Shown here piece by piece: positions 25,888-34,950 of a stretch of 64,000 nucleotides of DNA. The DNA comes from CAMLJR01 sp964500675. GTDB lineage: Bacteria > Pseudomonadota > Gammaproteobacteria > Pseudomonadales > CAMLJR01. The DNA lies in contig CAZCNY010000007.1 in assembly GCA_964500675.1 (NCBI GenBank), positions 62,001 through 126,000 on the forward strand, given 5' to 3'. Numbering within the stretch: position 1 is the first letter of the stretch; each line of letters opens with the position of its first letter. Under the pieces are notes generated by a model, which was given only the letters and a program-made list of their open reading frames with translations, did no database searches and was not told where the DNA came from. Both the position numbers and the translations under genes were made by a program.

Positions 25888-26655
25888 ATGCGTTGTCAGT
25901 TGCAATTAAGCGCGCTGCCGGGTATTCCCTTCGTCGAGCCCGGCGATGATTTGTGTGCGCTGATGCTGGCGGCGCTCGATCGTGCGCAGCAAAAATTGCA
26001 TGGCGGCGATGTGCTCGTGCTCGCGCAAAAAATCGTTTCCAAAGCCGAAAATCGCTACGTTTATTTGAATACGGTGACGCCGGGCGCGCGCGCTATCGAA
26101 TTGGCGCGGCAGGCCGATAAGGATCCGCGCATTGTCGAATTGATTTTGCGCGAATCGGTCGAAGTGCTGCGTGTGCGCAAAGGCGCGATCATTGTCGAAC
26201 ATCGCAACGGTTATGTGCACGCGCATGCGGGTATCGATCAATCGAATATTGCTTCCGAATCCGATAATCCGCGCGTGTTGCTGTTGCCGGAAAATTCCGA
26301 CGCCAGTGCTGCGCAATTGCGCGAACAATTGCGCGCGGCCACGGGTGTCGATGTGGCCATCATCATCAACGACAGCGCGGGACGAGCGTGGCGCAATGGC
26401 GTGATCGGTTTCGCGCTCGGTAGCGCGGGTTTAATGCCGCTCGAAAATCGCATCGGCACGCGCGATTTATTCGGCCGCGCGCTCGAAGTGACAGAGGTTG
26501 CCGTCGCCGATGAACTGGCGGCGGCGGCATCGTTTTTGATGGGGCAGGCCGCCGAAGGTGCGCCCGTGGTATTGATTCGCGGTGCTGATATCACGCGATC
26601 GGATGACGGTTCGAAAACATTGATTCGTGCGCGCGCGCAGGATTTGTTTCGATGA
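25888..26655 (+). CDS. cofE: F420-0:gamma-glutamyl ligase, single-domain type
   Basis: The 255-residue enzyme adds glutamates to F420-0 using GTP. It shows the family opening LPGIPFVEPGDDLCALMLAA, then DVLVLAQKIVSKAENR, AGIDQSNI and IINDSAGRAWRNGVIGFALG. The protein ends after the ligase domain: there is no C-terminal FMN reductase domain such as mycobacterial FbiB carries to reduce dehydro-F420-0. The stop overlaps the cofD start by four bases. Placement within an npdG-cofE-cofD-cofC-cofGH operon makes the assignment firm. Confidence 0.92.
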   Translation: MRCQLQLSALPGIPFVEPGDDLCALMLAALDRAQQKLHGGDVLVLAQKIVSKAENRYVYLNTVTPGARAIELARQADKDPRIVELILRESVEVLRVRKGAIIVEHRNGYVHAHAGIDQSNIASESDNPRVLLLPENSDASAAQLREQLRAATGVDVAIIINDSAGRAWRNGVIGFALGSAGLMPLENRIGTRDLFGRALEVTEVAVADELAAAASFLMGQAAEGAPVVLIRGADITRSDDGSKTLIRARAQDLFR

Positions 26656-27632
26656 CGTTTTCTGGGAAAAAATATCTTGCGCTGTCGGGCGGCGTCGGCG
26701 GCGCGAAACTGGCGGTCGGTCTCGCGCAGTTGCTTGCGCCCGAGCAATTAACGATTGTCGGCAACACGGGCGATGATTTCGATCACTACGGCCTGCGCAT
26801 CTGCCCCGATCTCGACAGCGTCATGTACGCGCTCGCCGGCCGCAATAACGCGGTACAAGGCTGGGGTCTAACGAATGAATCGTGGCGCGTGCTCGATCAG
26901 CTCGGCGCGATCGGCGGCGAAACCTGGTTCAAGCTCGGCGATCTCGATATCGCCACGCATCTGCTGCGTTCGGAATATTTGCGGCGCGGCGAATCGCTGA
27001 GCGCAGCGACCAGAAAATTATGTGCGGGCTTCGGCGTTCAGCATCGCTTGGTGCCGATGAGCGACGACGCGGTAGCAACCATCGTCGAAACGGCGAAGGA
27101 TGAAACCGAAAGCGGCGATCTGAGTTTTCAGCATTATTTCGTGCGCGAGCAATGCAAACCGGTTGTGCGCGGTTTTTATTTTCGCGGCATCGAGCAAGCC
27201 AGGCCGCATCCCGAACTATTGCAGCCGTTGCTCGATAATGCCGTCGACGCCGTGATCATTTGTCCGTCGAATCCGTTTGTGAGCGTCGATCCGATGCTTC
27301 AATTGCCGGGCGTGCGCACAGCATTGCAAAATACCTCGGTGCCCGTCATCGCGGTTTCGCCGATTGTCGGCGGCCATGCCATCAAAGGCCCTGCGGCAAA
27401 AATGCTGCGCGAGCTTAATTACGCTAGCAGTGCGTTTGCAGTAGCGAAGTACTATCGCGACGTTGTCGATGGTTTTGTGATCGATCACGCCGATGCCGAT
27501 CAACTCGCTGCGATTGCCGAACTCGATATCGTCGCGCATGCAACGGCGAGCGTGATGAAAACTCACGATGATCGCGTTCAACTCGCGCGTGCGGTGCTGC
27601 AATTCGCCAGTGCACTCGCGGGCGAGCAGTGA
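26652..27632 (+). CDS. cofD: 2-phospho-L-lactate transferase family enzyme CofD
   Basis: A 326-residue enzyme transfers the phospho-lactate (or equivalent three-carbon acid) from its GDP-activated form onto FO to make (dehydro-)F420-0. Landmarks are ALSGGVGGAKLAVGLAQLL at the N-terminus, NTGDDFDHYGLRICPDLDS, and AVSPIVGGHAIKGPAAKML near residue 240. Length is normal for CofD/FbiA. It overlaps cofE by four bases and is followed within ten bases by cofC, so the genes are co-translated. Confidence 0.94.
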   Translation: MTFSGKKYLALSGGVGGAKLAVGLAQLLAPEQLTIVGNTGDDFDHYGLRICPDLDSVMYALAGRNNAVQGWGLTNESWRVLDQLGAIGGETWFKLGDLDIATHLLRSEYLRRGESLSAATRKLCAGFGVQHRLVPMSDDAVATIVETAKDETESGDLSFQHYFVREQCKPVVRGFYFRGIEQARPHPELLQPLLDNAVDAVIICPSNPFVSVDPMLQLPGVRTALQNTSVPVIAVSPIVGGHAIKGPAAKMLRELNYASSAFAVAKYYRDVVDGFVIDHADADQLAAIAELDIVAHATASVMKTHDDRVQLARAVLQFASALAGEQ

Positions 27633-27641
27633 GAAAGCGTG

Positions 27642-28382
27642 ATGCAAGTTCTATTGCCGCTCAAAGAATTCGCCGCCGCTAAACAGCGGCTCTCCGGTGT
27701 GCTCTCGGCTGCCGAGCGCGCGCAATTATTCGAGGCGATGGTCGAGGATGTGCTGCTGGTTCTGACGCGACATCCCGCGATTGAAAATATTGCGATCTGC
27801 TCGCGCGATCACGCCGCGCGTTGGCTGGCGAATTATTACGAGGTCGAATTTATCGACGAAGCGAAATTGCCGTCCAGCGATTTAAATACGGCGGTCAACG
27901 CGACGGTGCGTGAAATCGACTCGCGTGGCGAAAACGATCTATGCGTGGTGCACGGCGATTTACCGCTACTGAGCGCTGAAGATGTCAGCGCATTTTTACA
28001 GGCCCATCGCGACGGTAAAATATCGGCAATGACGATCGCGCCCGATCGTCGCGGCAGCGGCACGAATCTGCTGGCATGGCGCGCGCTTCCAGATTTGCTG
28101 GTGAGTTACGGCGACAACAGTTTTCAGCGCCACTGTGCACTGGCGCGTGAATTGAATATCGATCCTACGATTTGCGATTTGCCCGGCGCTCGTTGCGATA
28201 TCGACAATCCCGAGGATTTACTGTTGTTGGTAACGCAGCCCGCGTGCGATGGCGCCGCCAAGAGTCTGGCATTTTTACGCGACAGCGGCATCGCCGAGCG
28301 GTTGCGCGCCATGCAGCGCAGCGCGAACCGCGCGTGCGGCAAAGAAATCACGCACGGCGGAGATGATCGTGAGCGCGCCTGA
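27642..28382 (+). CDS. cofC: Phospholactate-type guanylyltransferase CofC
   Basis: A 246-residue nucleotidyltransferase activates 2-phospholactate, phosphoenolpyruvate or 3-phosphoglycerate with GTP for CofD. It begins VLLPLKEFAAAKQRLSGVLS, the family P-loop-like nucleotide site, and has HGDLPLLSAEDV (metal-binding Asp) and PDRRGSGTNLLAWR. Which three-carbon acid it uses cannot be read with confidence. ATG at 27642 is preferred to the GTG one codon earlier. Its last 14 bases overlap the FO synthase gene. Confidence 0.88.
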   Translation: MQVLLPLKEFAAAKQRLSGVLSAAERAQLFEAMVEDVLLVLTRHPAIENIAICSRDHAARWLANYYEVEFIDEAKLPSSDLNTAVNATVREIDSRGENDLCVVHGDLPLLSAEDVSAFLQAHRDGKISAMTIAPDRRGSGTNLLAWRALPDLLVSYGDNSFQRHCALARELNIDPTICDLPGARCDIDNPEDLLLLVTQPACDGAAKSLAFLRDSGIAERLRAMQRSANRACGKEITHGGDDRERA

Positions 28383-30816
28383 GATTTTCGAAATAGTTGC
28401 GCAGCAATTGCTCGCCGATAAGCCGCTCAGCGATAGCCAGGCGTTGCAGCTGGCCGCTATCGACGATACCGCAGCATTGATGCGCGTCGCCGCGCAATTG
28501 CGCGATCGCGGTTTTCGCAATGTCGTTACGTATTCGCGCAAGGTTTTTCTGCCGCTGACGCAACTCTGTCGCGATGTGTGCCATTACTGCACCTTCGCGC
28601 AAACGCCGCGCCATCTTGCCGCGCCGTATATGTCCGTCGATGATGTGATCGCGCAAGTCAAAGCGGCAGAAAAATTGGGTTGCAAAGAAGCGCTGCTCAC
28701 GCTCGGCGAAAAACCCGAGCTGCGCTATCGCGTCGCGCGCGAAGCGCTCGATGCGATGGGCTTTGCAACGACGCTCGATTATGTTGCGCATGTCGCCGAA
28801 CGCATCGTGCAGGAAACTTCGGTGCTGCCGCATATCAACGCGGGCACGATGACGCGCGAAGAAATTGCGAAATTACGCACAGTGAGTGCGTCGATGGGCA
28901 TCATGCTCGAATCGGCCGCCGCACGTTTGTGCGACAAAGGTCTGCCGCATCACGGTTCGCCCGATAAAATTCCCGCCGTGCGTTTGGAAACGCTGCGCTT
29001 GGCGGGCGAAGCTAACGTGCCGTTCACGAGCGGGATTTTGATCGGCATCGGCGAAACACGGCGCGAGCGCATCGAAAGTTTATTGGCATTGCGTGAGATT
29101 CATGTGCCCCGTGGTTGTCAGCACAGGGGTCATCTGCAAGAAATCATCGTGCAGAATTTTCGCGCCAAGCCGAATACATTGATGGCGCAAGCGCCAGAGC
29201 CCGATCTCGATGAATTGCTGTGGACGCTCGCAGTGGCGCGCTGCATTTTCGGCGCGCAGATGAGCATCCAGGCGCCGCCGAATTTAAGTCCCGGCGTGTT
29301 GCCGCAATTAATCGCCGCGGGCATCAACGATTGGGGCGGTGTGAGCCCGGTGACACCCGATTATGTCAATCCCGAAGCGCCGTGGCCGCATCTCGATAAT
29401 CTCGCGCGTGAAACGGCGAGCGCCGGGAAATGTTTGCAAGAGCGGCTGACGATTTATCCTCGGTATGTTTTGGAAAAAGAGCGTTGGCTCGATGCCTCGC
29501 TGCATGAAAATGTGTTGAAGAAAATCGACGCCGAAGGTTTTGCGCGGCTCGATGAGTGGATGCCGGGCAGCGCCACAGAATTGCCAGCATTCGATGTCGA
29601 GCTGCTGACGAAACCGCCGCGTGCTGCCAGTAAAGATATTGAAGCGATCGTTGCGCGTGCGCGCGCTGGCGAGCGTTTGCATGAAAATGAAATCGTACGG
29701 CTATTTCAGGTGCGCGGCGATGATTTTGCATTCGTGACACAGGCCGCGAATGCGCTGCGCAATGCGGTGAACGGCGATCGCGTCGCCTACGTCGTCAATC
29801 GCAATATCAATTACACCAATATCTGCTATTTCAAATGTCAGTTCTGTGCCTTCTCGAAAGGCAAGCTCAGCGAAAATTTGCGCGGGCGTCCTTACGATTT
29901 ATCGCTCGATGAAATTCAGCGCCGTGTGCGCGAAGCGTGGGATCGCGGCGCGACGGAAGTGTGCATGCAGGGCGGCATTCATCCCGACTACACGGGGCAG
30001 AAATATCTCGAAATTCTCGCCGCGGTAAAAGACGCGGTGCCGGCAATGCATGTGCACGCCTTTTCACCGCTCGAAGTGTGGCAGGGCGCGAAAACACTCG
30101 GCGTCGATCTCGAAATCTTCTTGCGAAAATTAAAGGAAGCTGGGCTCGGCACGCTGCCGGGTACCGCGGCGGAAATTCTCGACGATGAAGTGCGCGCGAT
30201 CATCTGTCCCGACAAAATCAACACCGAAGATTGGTTGCGTGTGATAGAAACCGCGCATCGCGTCGGTTTGAAAACGACATCGACCATCATGTACGGCCAC
30301 GTCGAAAAATTGCAGCACTGGGCGCGGCATTTATTGCGCGTGCGCGCTGTGCAGGAACGCACGGGTGGCATCACCGAATTTGTGCCGCTGCCGTTTGTGG
30401 CGAAGGAGGCGCCGCTGTATTTGAAAGGCCGTGCGCGGCGCGGTCCGACGTTTCGCGAAGCGGTGTTGATGCACGCGGTGGCTCGCCTCGTCTTGCATCC
30501 ATTGATTCCGAATATTCAAACGTCGTGGGTCAAGATGGGCGCTGCGGGTGTTGCCGCGTGTTTACATGCGGGTGCGAATGACGTTGGTGGCACGTTGATG
30601 AATGAATCGATTACGCGTGCAGCGGGTGCCAGTCATGGCGAGGAAATGCCGCCCGAAATGATGGATGCACTGATTCGCAATTGTGCGCGCGAGCCGCAGC
30701 AGCGCACGACGTTGTACGGCGAGCCGAGTGCTGCACAGGTTGAAAAATCATACAGCGCGCCCGCGCTCGTGCAGATTGTGAATACGCCGGTGCCGAAAAA
30801 GATTGGCGGAATTTGA
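28369..30816 (+). CDS. fbiC: Bifunctional FO synthase (CofG-CofH fusion)
   Basis: An 815-residue double radical-SAM enzyme builds the deazaflavin FO from tyrosine and the ribityl-aminouracil of riboflavin synthesis. The N-terminal half is CofG-like, with the cluster motif CRDVCHYC (about residues 64-71). The C-terminal half is CofH-like, with CYFKCQFCAFSKGK (about residues 487-500). Fused FO synthase is the form of Actinobacteria and some Proteobacteria; archaea use two proteins. I prefer the GTG at 28369 because GGAG lies six bases upstream; ATG at 28363 is possible. It closes the F420 operon. Confidence 0.94.
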   Translation: MSAPEIFEIVAQQLLADKPLSDSQALQLAAIDDTAALMRVAAQLRDRGFRNVVTYSRKVFLPLTQLCRDVCHYCTFAQTPRHLAAPYMSVDDVIAQVKAAEKLGCKEALLTLGEKPELRYRVAREALDAMGFATTLDYVAHVAERIVQETSVLPHINAGTMTREEIAKLRTVSASMGIMLESAAARLCDKGLPHHGSPDKIPAVRLETLRLAGEANVPFTSGILIGIGETRRERIESLLALREIHVPRGCQHRGHLQEIIVQNFRAKPNTLMAQAPEPDLDELLWTLAVARCIFGAQMSIQAPPNLSPGVLPQLIAAGINDWGGVSPVTPDYVNPEAPWPHLDNLARETASAGKCLQERLTIYPRYVLEKERWLDASLHENVLKKIDAEGFARLDEWMPGSATELPAFDVELLTKPPRAASKDIEAIVARARAGERLHENEIVRLFQVRGDDFAFVTQAANALRNAVNGDRVAYVVNRNINYTNICYFKCQFCAFSKGKLSENLRGRPYDLSLDEIQRRVREAWDRGATEVCMQGGIHPDYTGQKYLEILAAVKDAVPAMHVHAFSPLEVWQGAKTLGVDLEIFLRKLKEAGLGTLPGTAAEILDDEVRAIICPDKINTEDWLRVIETAHRVGLKTTSTIMYGHVEKLQHWARHLLRVRAVQERTGGITEFVPLPFVAKEAPLYLKGRARRGPTFREAVLMHAVARLVLHPLIPNIQTSWVKMGAAGVAACLHAGANDVGGTLMNESITRAAGASHGEEMPPEMMDALIRNCAREPQQRTTLYGEPSAAQVEKSYSAPALVQIVNTPVPKKIGGI

Positions 30817-30912
30817 TGTCGTAGACGGGTTGCTTTGATTTGTAAGCGGACGTTCATTGTATTTATGTGATGGACAAGTTATCGGGTGGAGCGGACATCA
30901 AAGATCAAGAAA

Positions 30913-31605
30913 TTAAAGAACAAACCTATAACCAACCCCGACTTCCGTTAGGAAATGTTTAGGTTTAGCCGGTTCGACTTCGAGTTTTTGCCGCAGGTTT
31001 GCCATAAAAACGCGCAGTGAAGTACTGTTATCCATATACGCCTGTCCCCAGACATCGCGAAGTAATTGTCGATGCGTTAATACCTTGTTTGGATGGCCAA
31101 TTAAATATACCAAGAGACGGTATTCGATAGGCGTCATATGCACTAATTCATCGCTACGCTTTACGATGCGCGCAGCAAGATCAATTCGTATCGAGTCAAA
31201 TTCAATGACAGGAGACACCTCATCTGTCGCTTTTGTTAAACGGCGCAACATTGCGCGTACGCGCGCGAGCAATTCACCGGTCCCGAATGGCTTAACGAGA
31301 TAATCGTCCGCGCCGGCATCGAGCGCGGCAATTTTGTCCTCTTCTTGCGCGCGCGCCGAAAGCACCAGCACGGGTATTGCCGACCAAGCGCGCAGATCGC
31401 GAATGAATTCAACGCCGTCGCGATCGGGTAAACCGAGATCGAGAATAATCAAATTCGGATTGTGTGTGCCCGCCTCGATCAAACCGCGCTCTACGGTTTC
31501 CGCTTCGAATACTTGGCAATTTTCGGCCTCCAGCGCAGAACGCACGAACCGGCGGATTTGCATTTCGTCCTCGACAATCACCACGACAGGTTTGTGCGTG
31601 CTCAT
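30913..31605 (-). CDS. kdpE: Response regulator KdpE
   Basis: The 230-residue OmpR-type regulator activates the kdp potassium-pump operon. The receiver domain has the phospho-acceptor Asp in NLIILDLGLPDRDG (about residue 56), the switch Ser in VLVLSARAQEEDK, and Lys in DYLVKPFGTGELLAR. The winged-helix domain includes MTPIEYRLLVYLIGHPNKVL and VFMANLRQKLE. Its start overlaps the kdpD stop by four bases (ATGA). It is the last gene of the kdp operon and converges on the F420 operon. Confidence 0.96.
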   Translation of the reverse strand: MSTHKPVVVIVEDEMQIRRFVRSALEAENCQVFEAETVERGLIEAGTHNPNLIILDLGLPDRDGVEFIRDLRAWSAIPVLVLSARAQEEDKIAALDAGADDYLVKPFGTGELLARVRAMLRRLTKATDEVSPVIEFDSIRIDLAARIVKRSDELVHMTPIEYRLLVYLIGHPNKVLTHRQLLRDVWGQAYMDNSTSLRVFMANLRQKLEVEPAKPKHFLTEVGVGYRFVL

Positions 31606-34316
31606 GTGCCAATCCTTCGTTGCGCTTGTTCAAGCGTAATGGGCAGTAACCCCGTCTTATCGACGAAGGGTGGGTCCCCGAGTGGTAATGTAAACACGAA
31701 GCGCGCGCCGCCTAAATGACTTTTCTCGACCCAAATGCGGCCACCATGCGCGGAGACAATCGCGCGACAAATCGCAAGACCTAAACCCACGCCTGGTGTT
31801 GTCGTTTCCGTTTGCCCTCGCGTGAATTTTTCAAACACCTGCTCTTCCATGCCCGCCGGCAAACCAGGACCATCGTCTTCCACGGCGATTTCGGCACACT
31901 CATTATTTACACTTGCTGCGATTTCAATACGACTACCCGCCGGGGTATATTTCTGCGCATTCTCCAATAAATTAAATAGAACCCGCTCGATCAGCACCGC
32001 GTCAAATTCAAGCAATGGCAGGTCAGGTGGCAGCTTAACAGTGACTAGATACCCGCCTAGAAAGCTGCTAGTTGCCTTCACCGCGGCGCCAACGATTTCT
32101 TCGAGTGGCTGCCACTGTTTATTTAATTTAATCTCGCCCGATTGCAGGCGCCCCATGTCGAGCAAATTATTGACGAGTGCCGTCATGCGCTGTGTTTCGT
32201 TTTTAATAGACAACGCGATATCGTGTTGTTCGGCACTCAATTCGGGTTTGCTGACCGATAAATATTCGGTGAGTCCGAGCAAGGTGGTGAGCGGCGTGCG
32301 TAAATCGTGAGACAACGCGGATAACAATGAATTGCGCAGGCGCTCCGATTCGATTTGTACCGTGGTGCGCTGTGCGATATCGACATAATGCACACGTTCG
32401 ACCGCCAGCGCGATCAAACTCGCGAAGGTATCGAGCAGGCGGCGCTGCTCCGGGATCAACAGCCAGCGCGTATTGCGCGGTTCGACTGCAAGCACGCCGC
32501 GAAAACGCATCGGCGCTCGCAGCGGCAGATATAAGATCGGCGCAGCCGGCAGCGTGTCCGTGCCGTTTCCGGCGGGCTCGCCGTGATCGAAAGCCCATTG
32601 TGCAACACCGATATCGACTGCGAGCGCGGACTGGCCGAGCGGCGCTTGCAGCTTGTCGCCATCATCGGCAATCAGCAGCGCCGATTTCGCGCGAAAACCG
32701 CTCTCGATAAAGCGGCCGGCGATTTCGGCGATTTGTTCGAGCATCAGCGCGGCCGATAATTCGCGCGACATTTCCGCGATGGCACGCGCGCGCAATTCGC
32801 GGCTCATCGCCACGCGCGCTTGATATTGCGAGCCGGCCGTCAATTGGCCGGTGATCAACGCCACCGTGAGCATCACGGCAAACGTGAGCAGGTAACGCAC
32901 GTCGCTTACCGCAAAGGTGAACCGCGGCGGCACGAAAAAGAAATCGAAAGAAGCGACACTGAGTATGGCAGCAAGCACGGCGGGACCGCGGCCGAAATAC
33001 GCGGCGACGAGCACCACCGTGAGCAAAAAAATCATGGCGGTGTTGGTGAGCTCGACGTATGGATAAAGACCGGTAGCGATAACTGTTGCGACGACGCAGC
33101 CGAATGCGCCGAGCCCGTAATCGAGCCATTGAATTTCGCGCGTGTCGGTATCGCGCTGATCGACCACGTTGCGCTTGTCGTCGCCATCGCGCGCGACATA
33201 AATAATATCGAGATCGGGCGCGAGTTTTCCCAGACGCTCGGCGAGCGAACGTTGCCACCACAGCGGACGCATCGTGCTGCGCCCGATCAGCACTTTGGCG
33301 AGATTGTGATCGCGTGCGTAACGCGCAACGGTCTGTACGATATCGTTGCCGGGCAACGTGGCGGTTTCGGCCCCCATATCCTGCGCGAGCTTGAGTGTTT
33401 TCAGAATATGCTGCCGCCGCGATGATGACAGCCGTTGCAGTTGCGGTGTTTCGGTATAAATCGCGTGCCACGGCGCACCGAGTTTGCTCGCGAGACGCGC
33501 GGCGCTGCGCACGAGTTTTTCTTCGCCCGCGCCGGGGCCGATGCACACAAGCAATGATTCGCGCGTTTGCCAAACGGGCAATACCGCCTGGTGCTGTCGA
33601 TACTGGCGCATTTCATCGTCGATGCGATCAGCCGTACGCCGCAGTGCGAGTTCGCGCAGTGCGATCAAGTTGCCCTTTCTAAAAAAATTATTGATGGCGC
33701 GCTCGGCTTGCTGCGCCATGTAAACCTTGCCCTCCTTTAAACGCTGCAATAATTCGTCGGGCGGCAAATCGACGACAACGACCTCATCGGCTTCGTCGAA
33801 CACGCGATCCGGTACGGTCTCCCACACGCGAATCCCCGTGATGCTACCGACGATATCGTTGAGACTTTCGATGTGCTGCACGTTGACCGTGGTGTAAACA
33901 TCGATGCCGGCCGCCAACAATTCTTCGATATCCTGCCAGCGTTTGGGATGGCGCGAGCCCGCGACATTCGAATGCGCGAGTTCGTCGACGAGAATCAATT
34001 GCGGTTTACGCGCGAGCGCTGCATCGAGATCGAATTCCTTCAGCGTGCGATCGCGATATTCAATCGACTGCAACGGAACTTGTTCGAAACCTTCGAGCAA
34101 TGCCGCCGTTTCACCGCGGCCATGCGTTTCGATAATGCCGATAACGGCATCGACGCCCTGCGCGCGAATCTGTCGCGCCGCCGACAACATCGCGTAGGTT
34201 TTACCGACGCCGGCAGAGGCACCAAAAAATATTTTGAGTTTGCCGCGCCGTGCACGCTCGTCTTCCTGCCTGATGCTTTCAAGCAATTGATCCGGATCGG
34301 GGCGACGTTCGCTCAT
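31602..34316 (-). CDS. kdpD: Osmosensitive K+ channel sensor histidine kinase KdpD
   Basis: The 904-residue sensor kinase detects potassium limitation. In order: the N-terminal KdpD domain with Walker A GASAGVGKTYAML, a universal-stress-protein-like domain (LLVCIGPGAGEEKLVRSAAR), four short membrane segments near residues 400-500, a GAF-like domain, the HisKA box ALSHDLRTPLTTLLGLTE, and the ATPase with AVEDDGPGLPAG and GVGLGLAICRAIVSAHGG. Length and order equal those of E. coli KdpD. It sits between kdpC and kdpE. Confidence 0.96.
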   Translation of the reverse strand: MSERRPDPDQLLESIRQEDERARRGKLKIFFGASAGVGKTYAMLSAARQIRAQGVDAVIGIIETHGRGETAALLEGFEQVPLQSIEYRDRTLKEFDLDAALARKPQLILVDELAHSNVAGSRHPKRWQDIEELLAAGIDVYTTVNVQHIESLNDIVGSITGIRVWETVPDRVFDEADEVVVVDLPPDELLQRLKEGKVYMAQQAERAINNFFRKGNLIALRELALRRTADRIDDEMRQYRQHQAVLPVWQTRESLLVCIGPGAGEEKLVRSAARLASKLGAPWHAIYTETPQLQRLSSSRRQHILKTLKLAQDMGAETATLPGNDIVQTVARYARDHNLAKVLIGRSTMRPLWWQRSLAERLGKLAPDLDIIYVARDGDDKRNVVDQRDTDTREIQWLDYGLGAFGCVVATVIATGLYPYVELTNTAMIFLLTVVLVAAYFGRGPAVLAAILSVASFDFFFVPPRFTFAVSDVRYLLTFAVMLTVALITGQLTAGSQYQARVAMSRELRARAIAEMSRELSAALMLEQIAEIAGRFIESGFRAKSALLIADDGDKLQAPLGQSALAVDIGVAQWAFDHGEPAGNGTDTLPAAPILYLPLRAPMRFRGVLAVEPRNTRWLLIPEQRRLLDTFASLIALAVERVHYVDIAQRTTVQIESERLRNSLLSALSHDLRTPLTTLLGLTEYLSVSKPELSAEQHDIALSIKNETQRMTALVNNLLDMGRLQSGEIKLNKQWQPLEEIVGAAVKATSSFLGGYLVTVKLPPDLPLLEFDAVLIERVLFNLLENAQKYTPAGSRIEIAASVNNECAEIAVEDDGPGLPAGMEEQVFEKFTRGQTETTTPGVGLGLAICRAIVSAHGGRIWVEKSHLGGARFVFTLPLGDPPFVDKTGLLPITLEQAQRRIGT

Positions 34317-34353
34317 GACATGTTCCTTGCCAGCGATCAGTGGCTATATGCAC

Positions 34354-34926
34354 CTAGTGTGATTGATCCAATGCGAGATTTAATTTCAATACATTGACTC
34401 TCGGCTCACCGAAAATACCCAATTGTCGTCCCTCCGTATTCTGCGCGATCAATTGATCGACTTTCGCTTTGTCGATACCGCGTGTTTTGGCAACACGCGC
34501 AGCTTGATACGCTGCGGCTGCCGGACTGATATGCGGATCAAGACCGCTGCCCGACGCCGTCACCAAATCCACGGGTATAGGCGCGTGGTTGTCAGGATCC
34601 GCCGCATGCAAGGCATCGACACGCGCTTTGATATTGTCGGTGAGCACTGGATTGAGCGGCCCCAGATTCGACCCGCTCGATGCGCTCGCGTTATACGGTT
34701 GCGGCGATGTTGCGGATAGGCGGCCCCAGAAATATTTTGGACTGGAAAAATTCTGGCCGATCAATGCCGAGCCTACCAGTTTGCCATTTTCAATGATCAG
34801 GCTGCCTGCCGCCTGCTCGGAAAATACCGCCTTGCCGATCCCCGTGACGACAAGCGGATACAGCAGACCCGTGATCACCGATAACACGACAAATAATAAA
34901 GTAGCCGGTCTTAGTGCGCTGAACAT
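34354..34926 (-). CDS. kdpC: Potassium-transporting ATPase subunit KdpC
   Basis: The 190-residue single-span subunit assembles the KdpFABC complex. An N-terminal membrane segment (TLLFVVLSVITGLLYPLVVT) is followed by an outer domain with LIGQNFSSPKYFWGRLSATS and DLVTASGSGLDPHISPAAA, both family signatures. It lies 24 bases after kdpB on the same strand and 37 bases before kdpD. Confidence 0.96.
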   Translation of the reverse strand: MFSALRPATLLFVVLSVITGLLYPLVVTGIGKAVFSEQAAGSLIIENGKLVGSALIGQNFSSPKYFWGRLSATSPQPYNASASSGSNLGPLNPVLTDNIKARVDALHAADPDNHAPIPVDLVTASGSGLDPHISPAAAAYQAARVAKTRGIDKAKVDQLIAQNTEGRQLGIFGEPRVNVLKLNLALDQSH

Positions 34927-34950
34927 GATCTTTACTCCGTTGCTCGCTGA

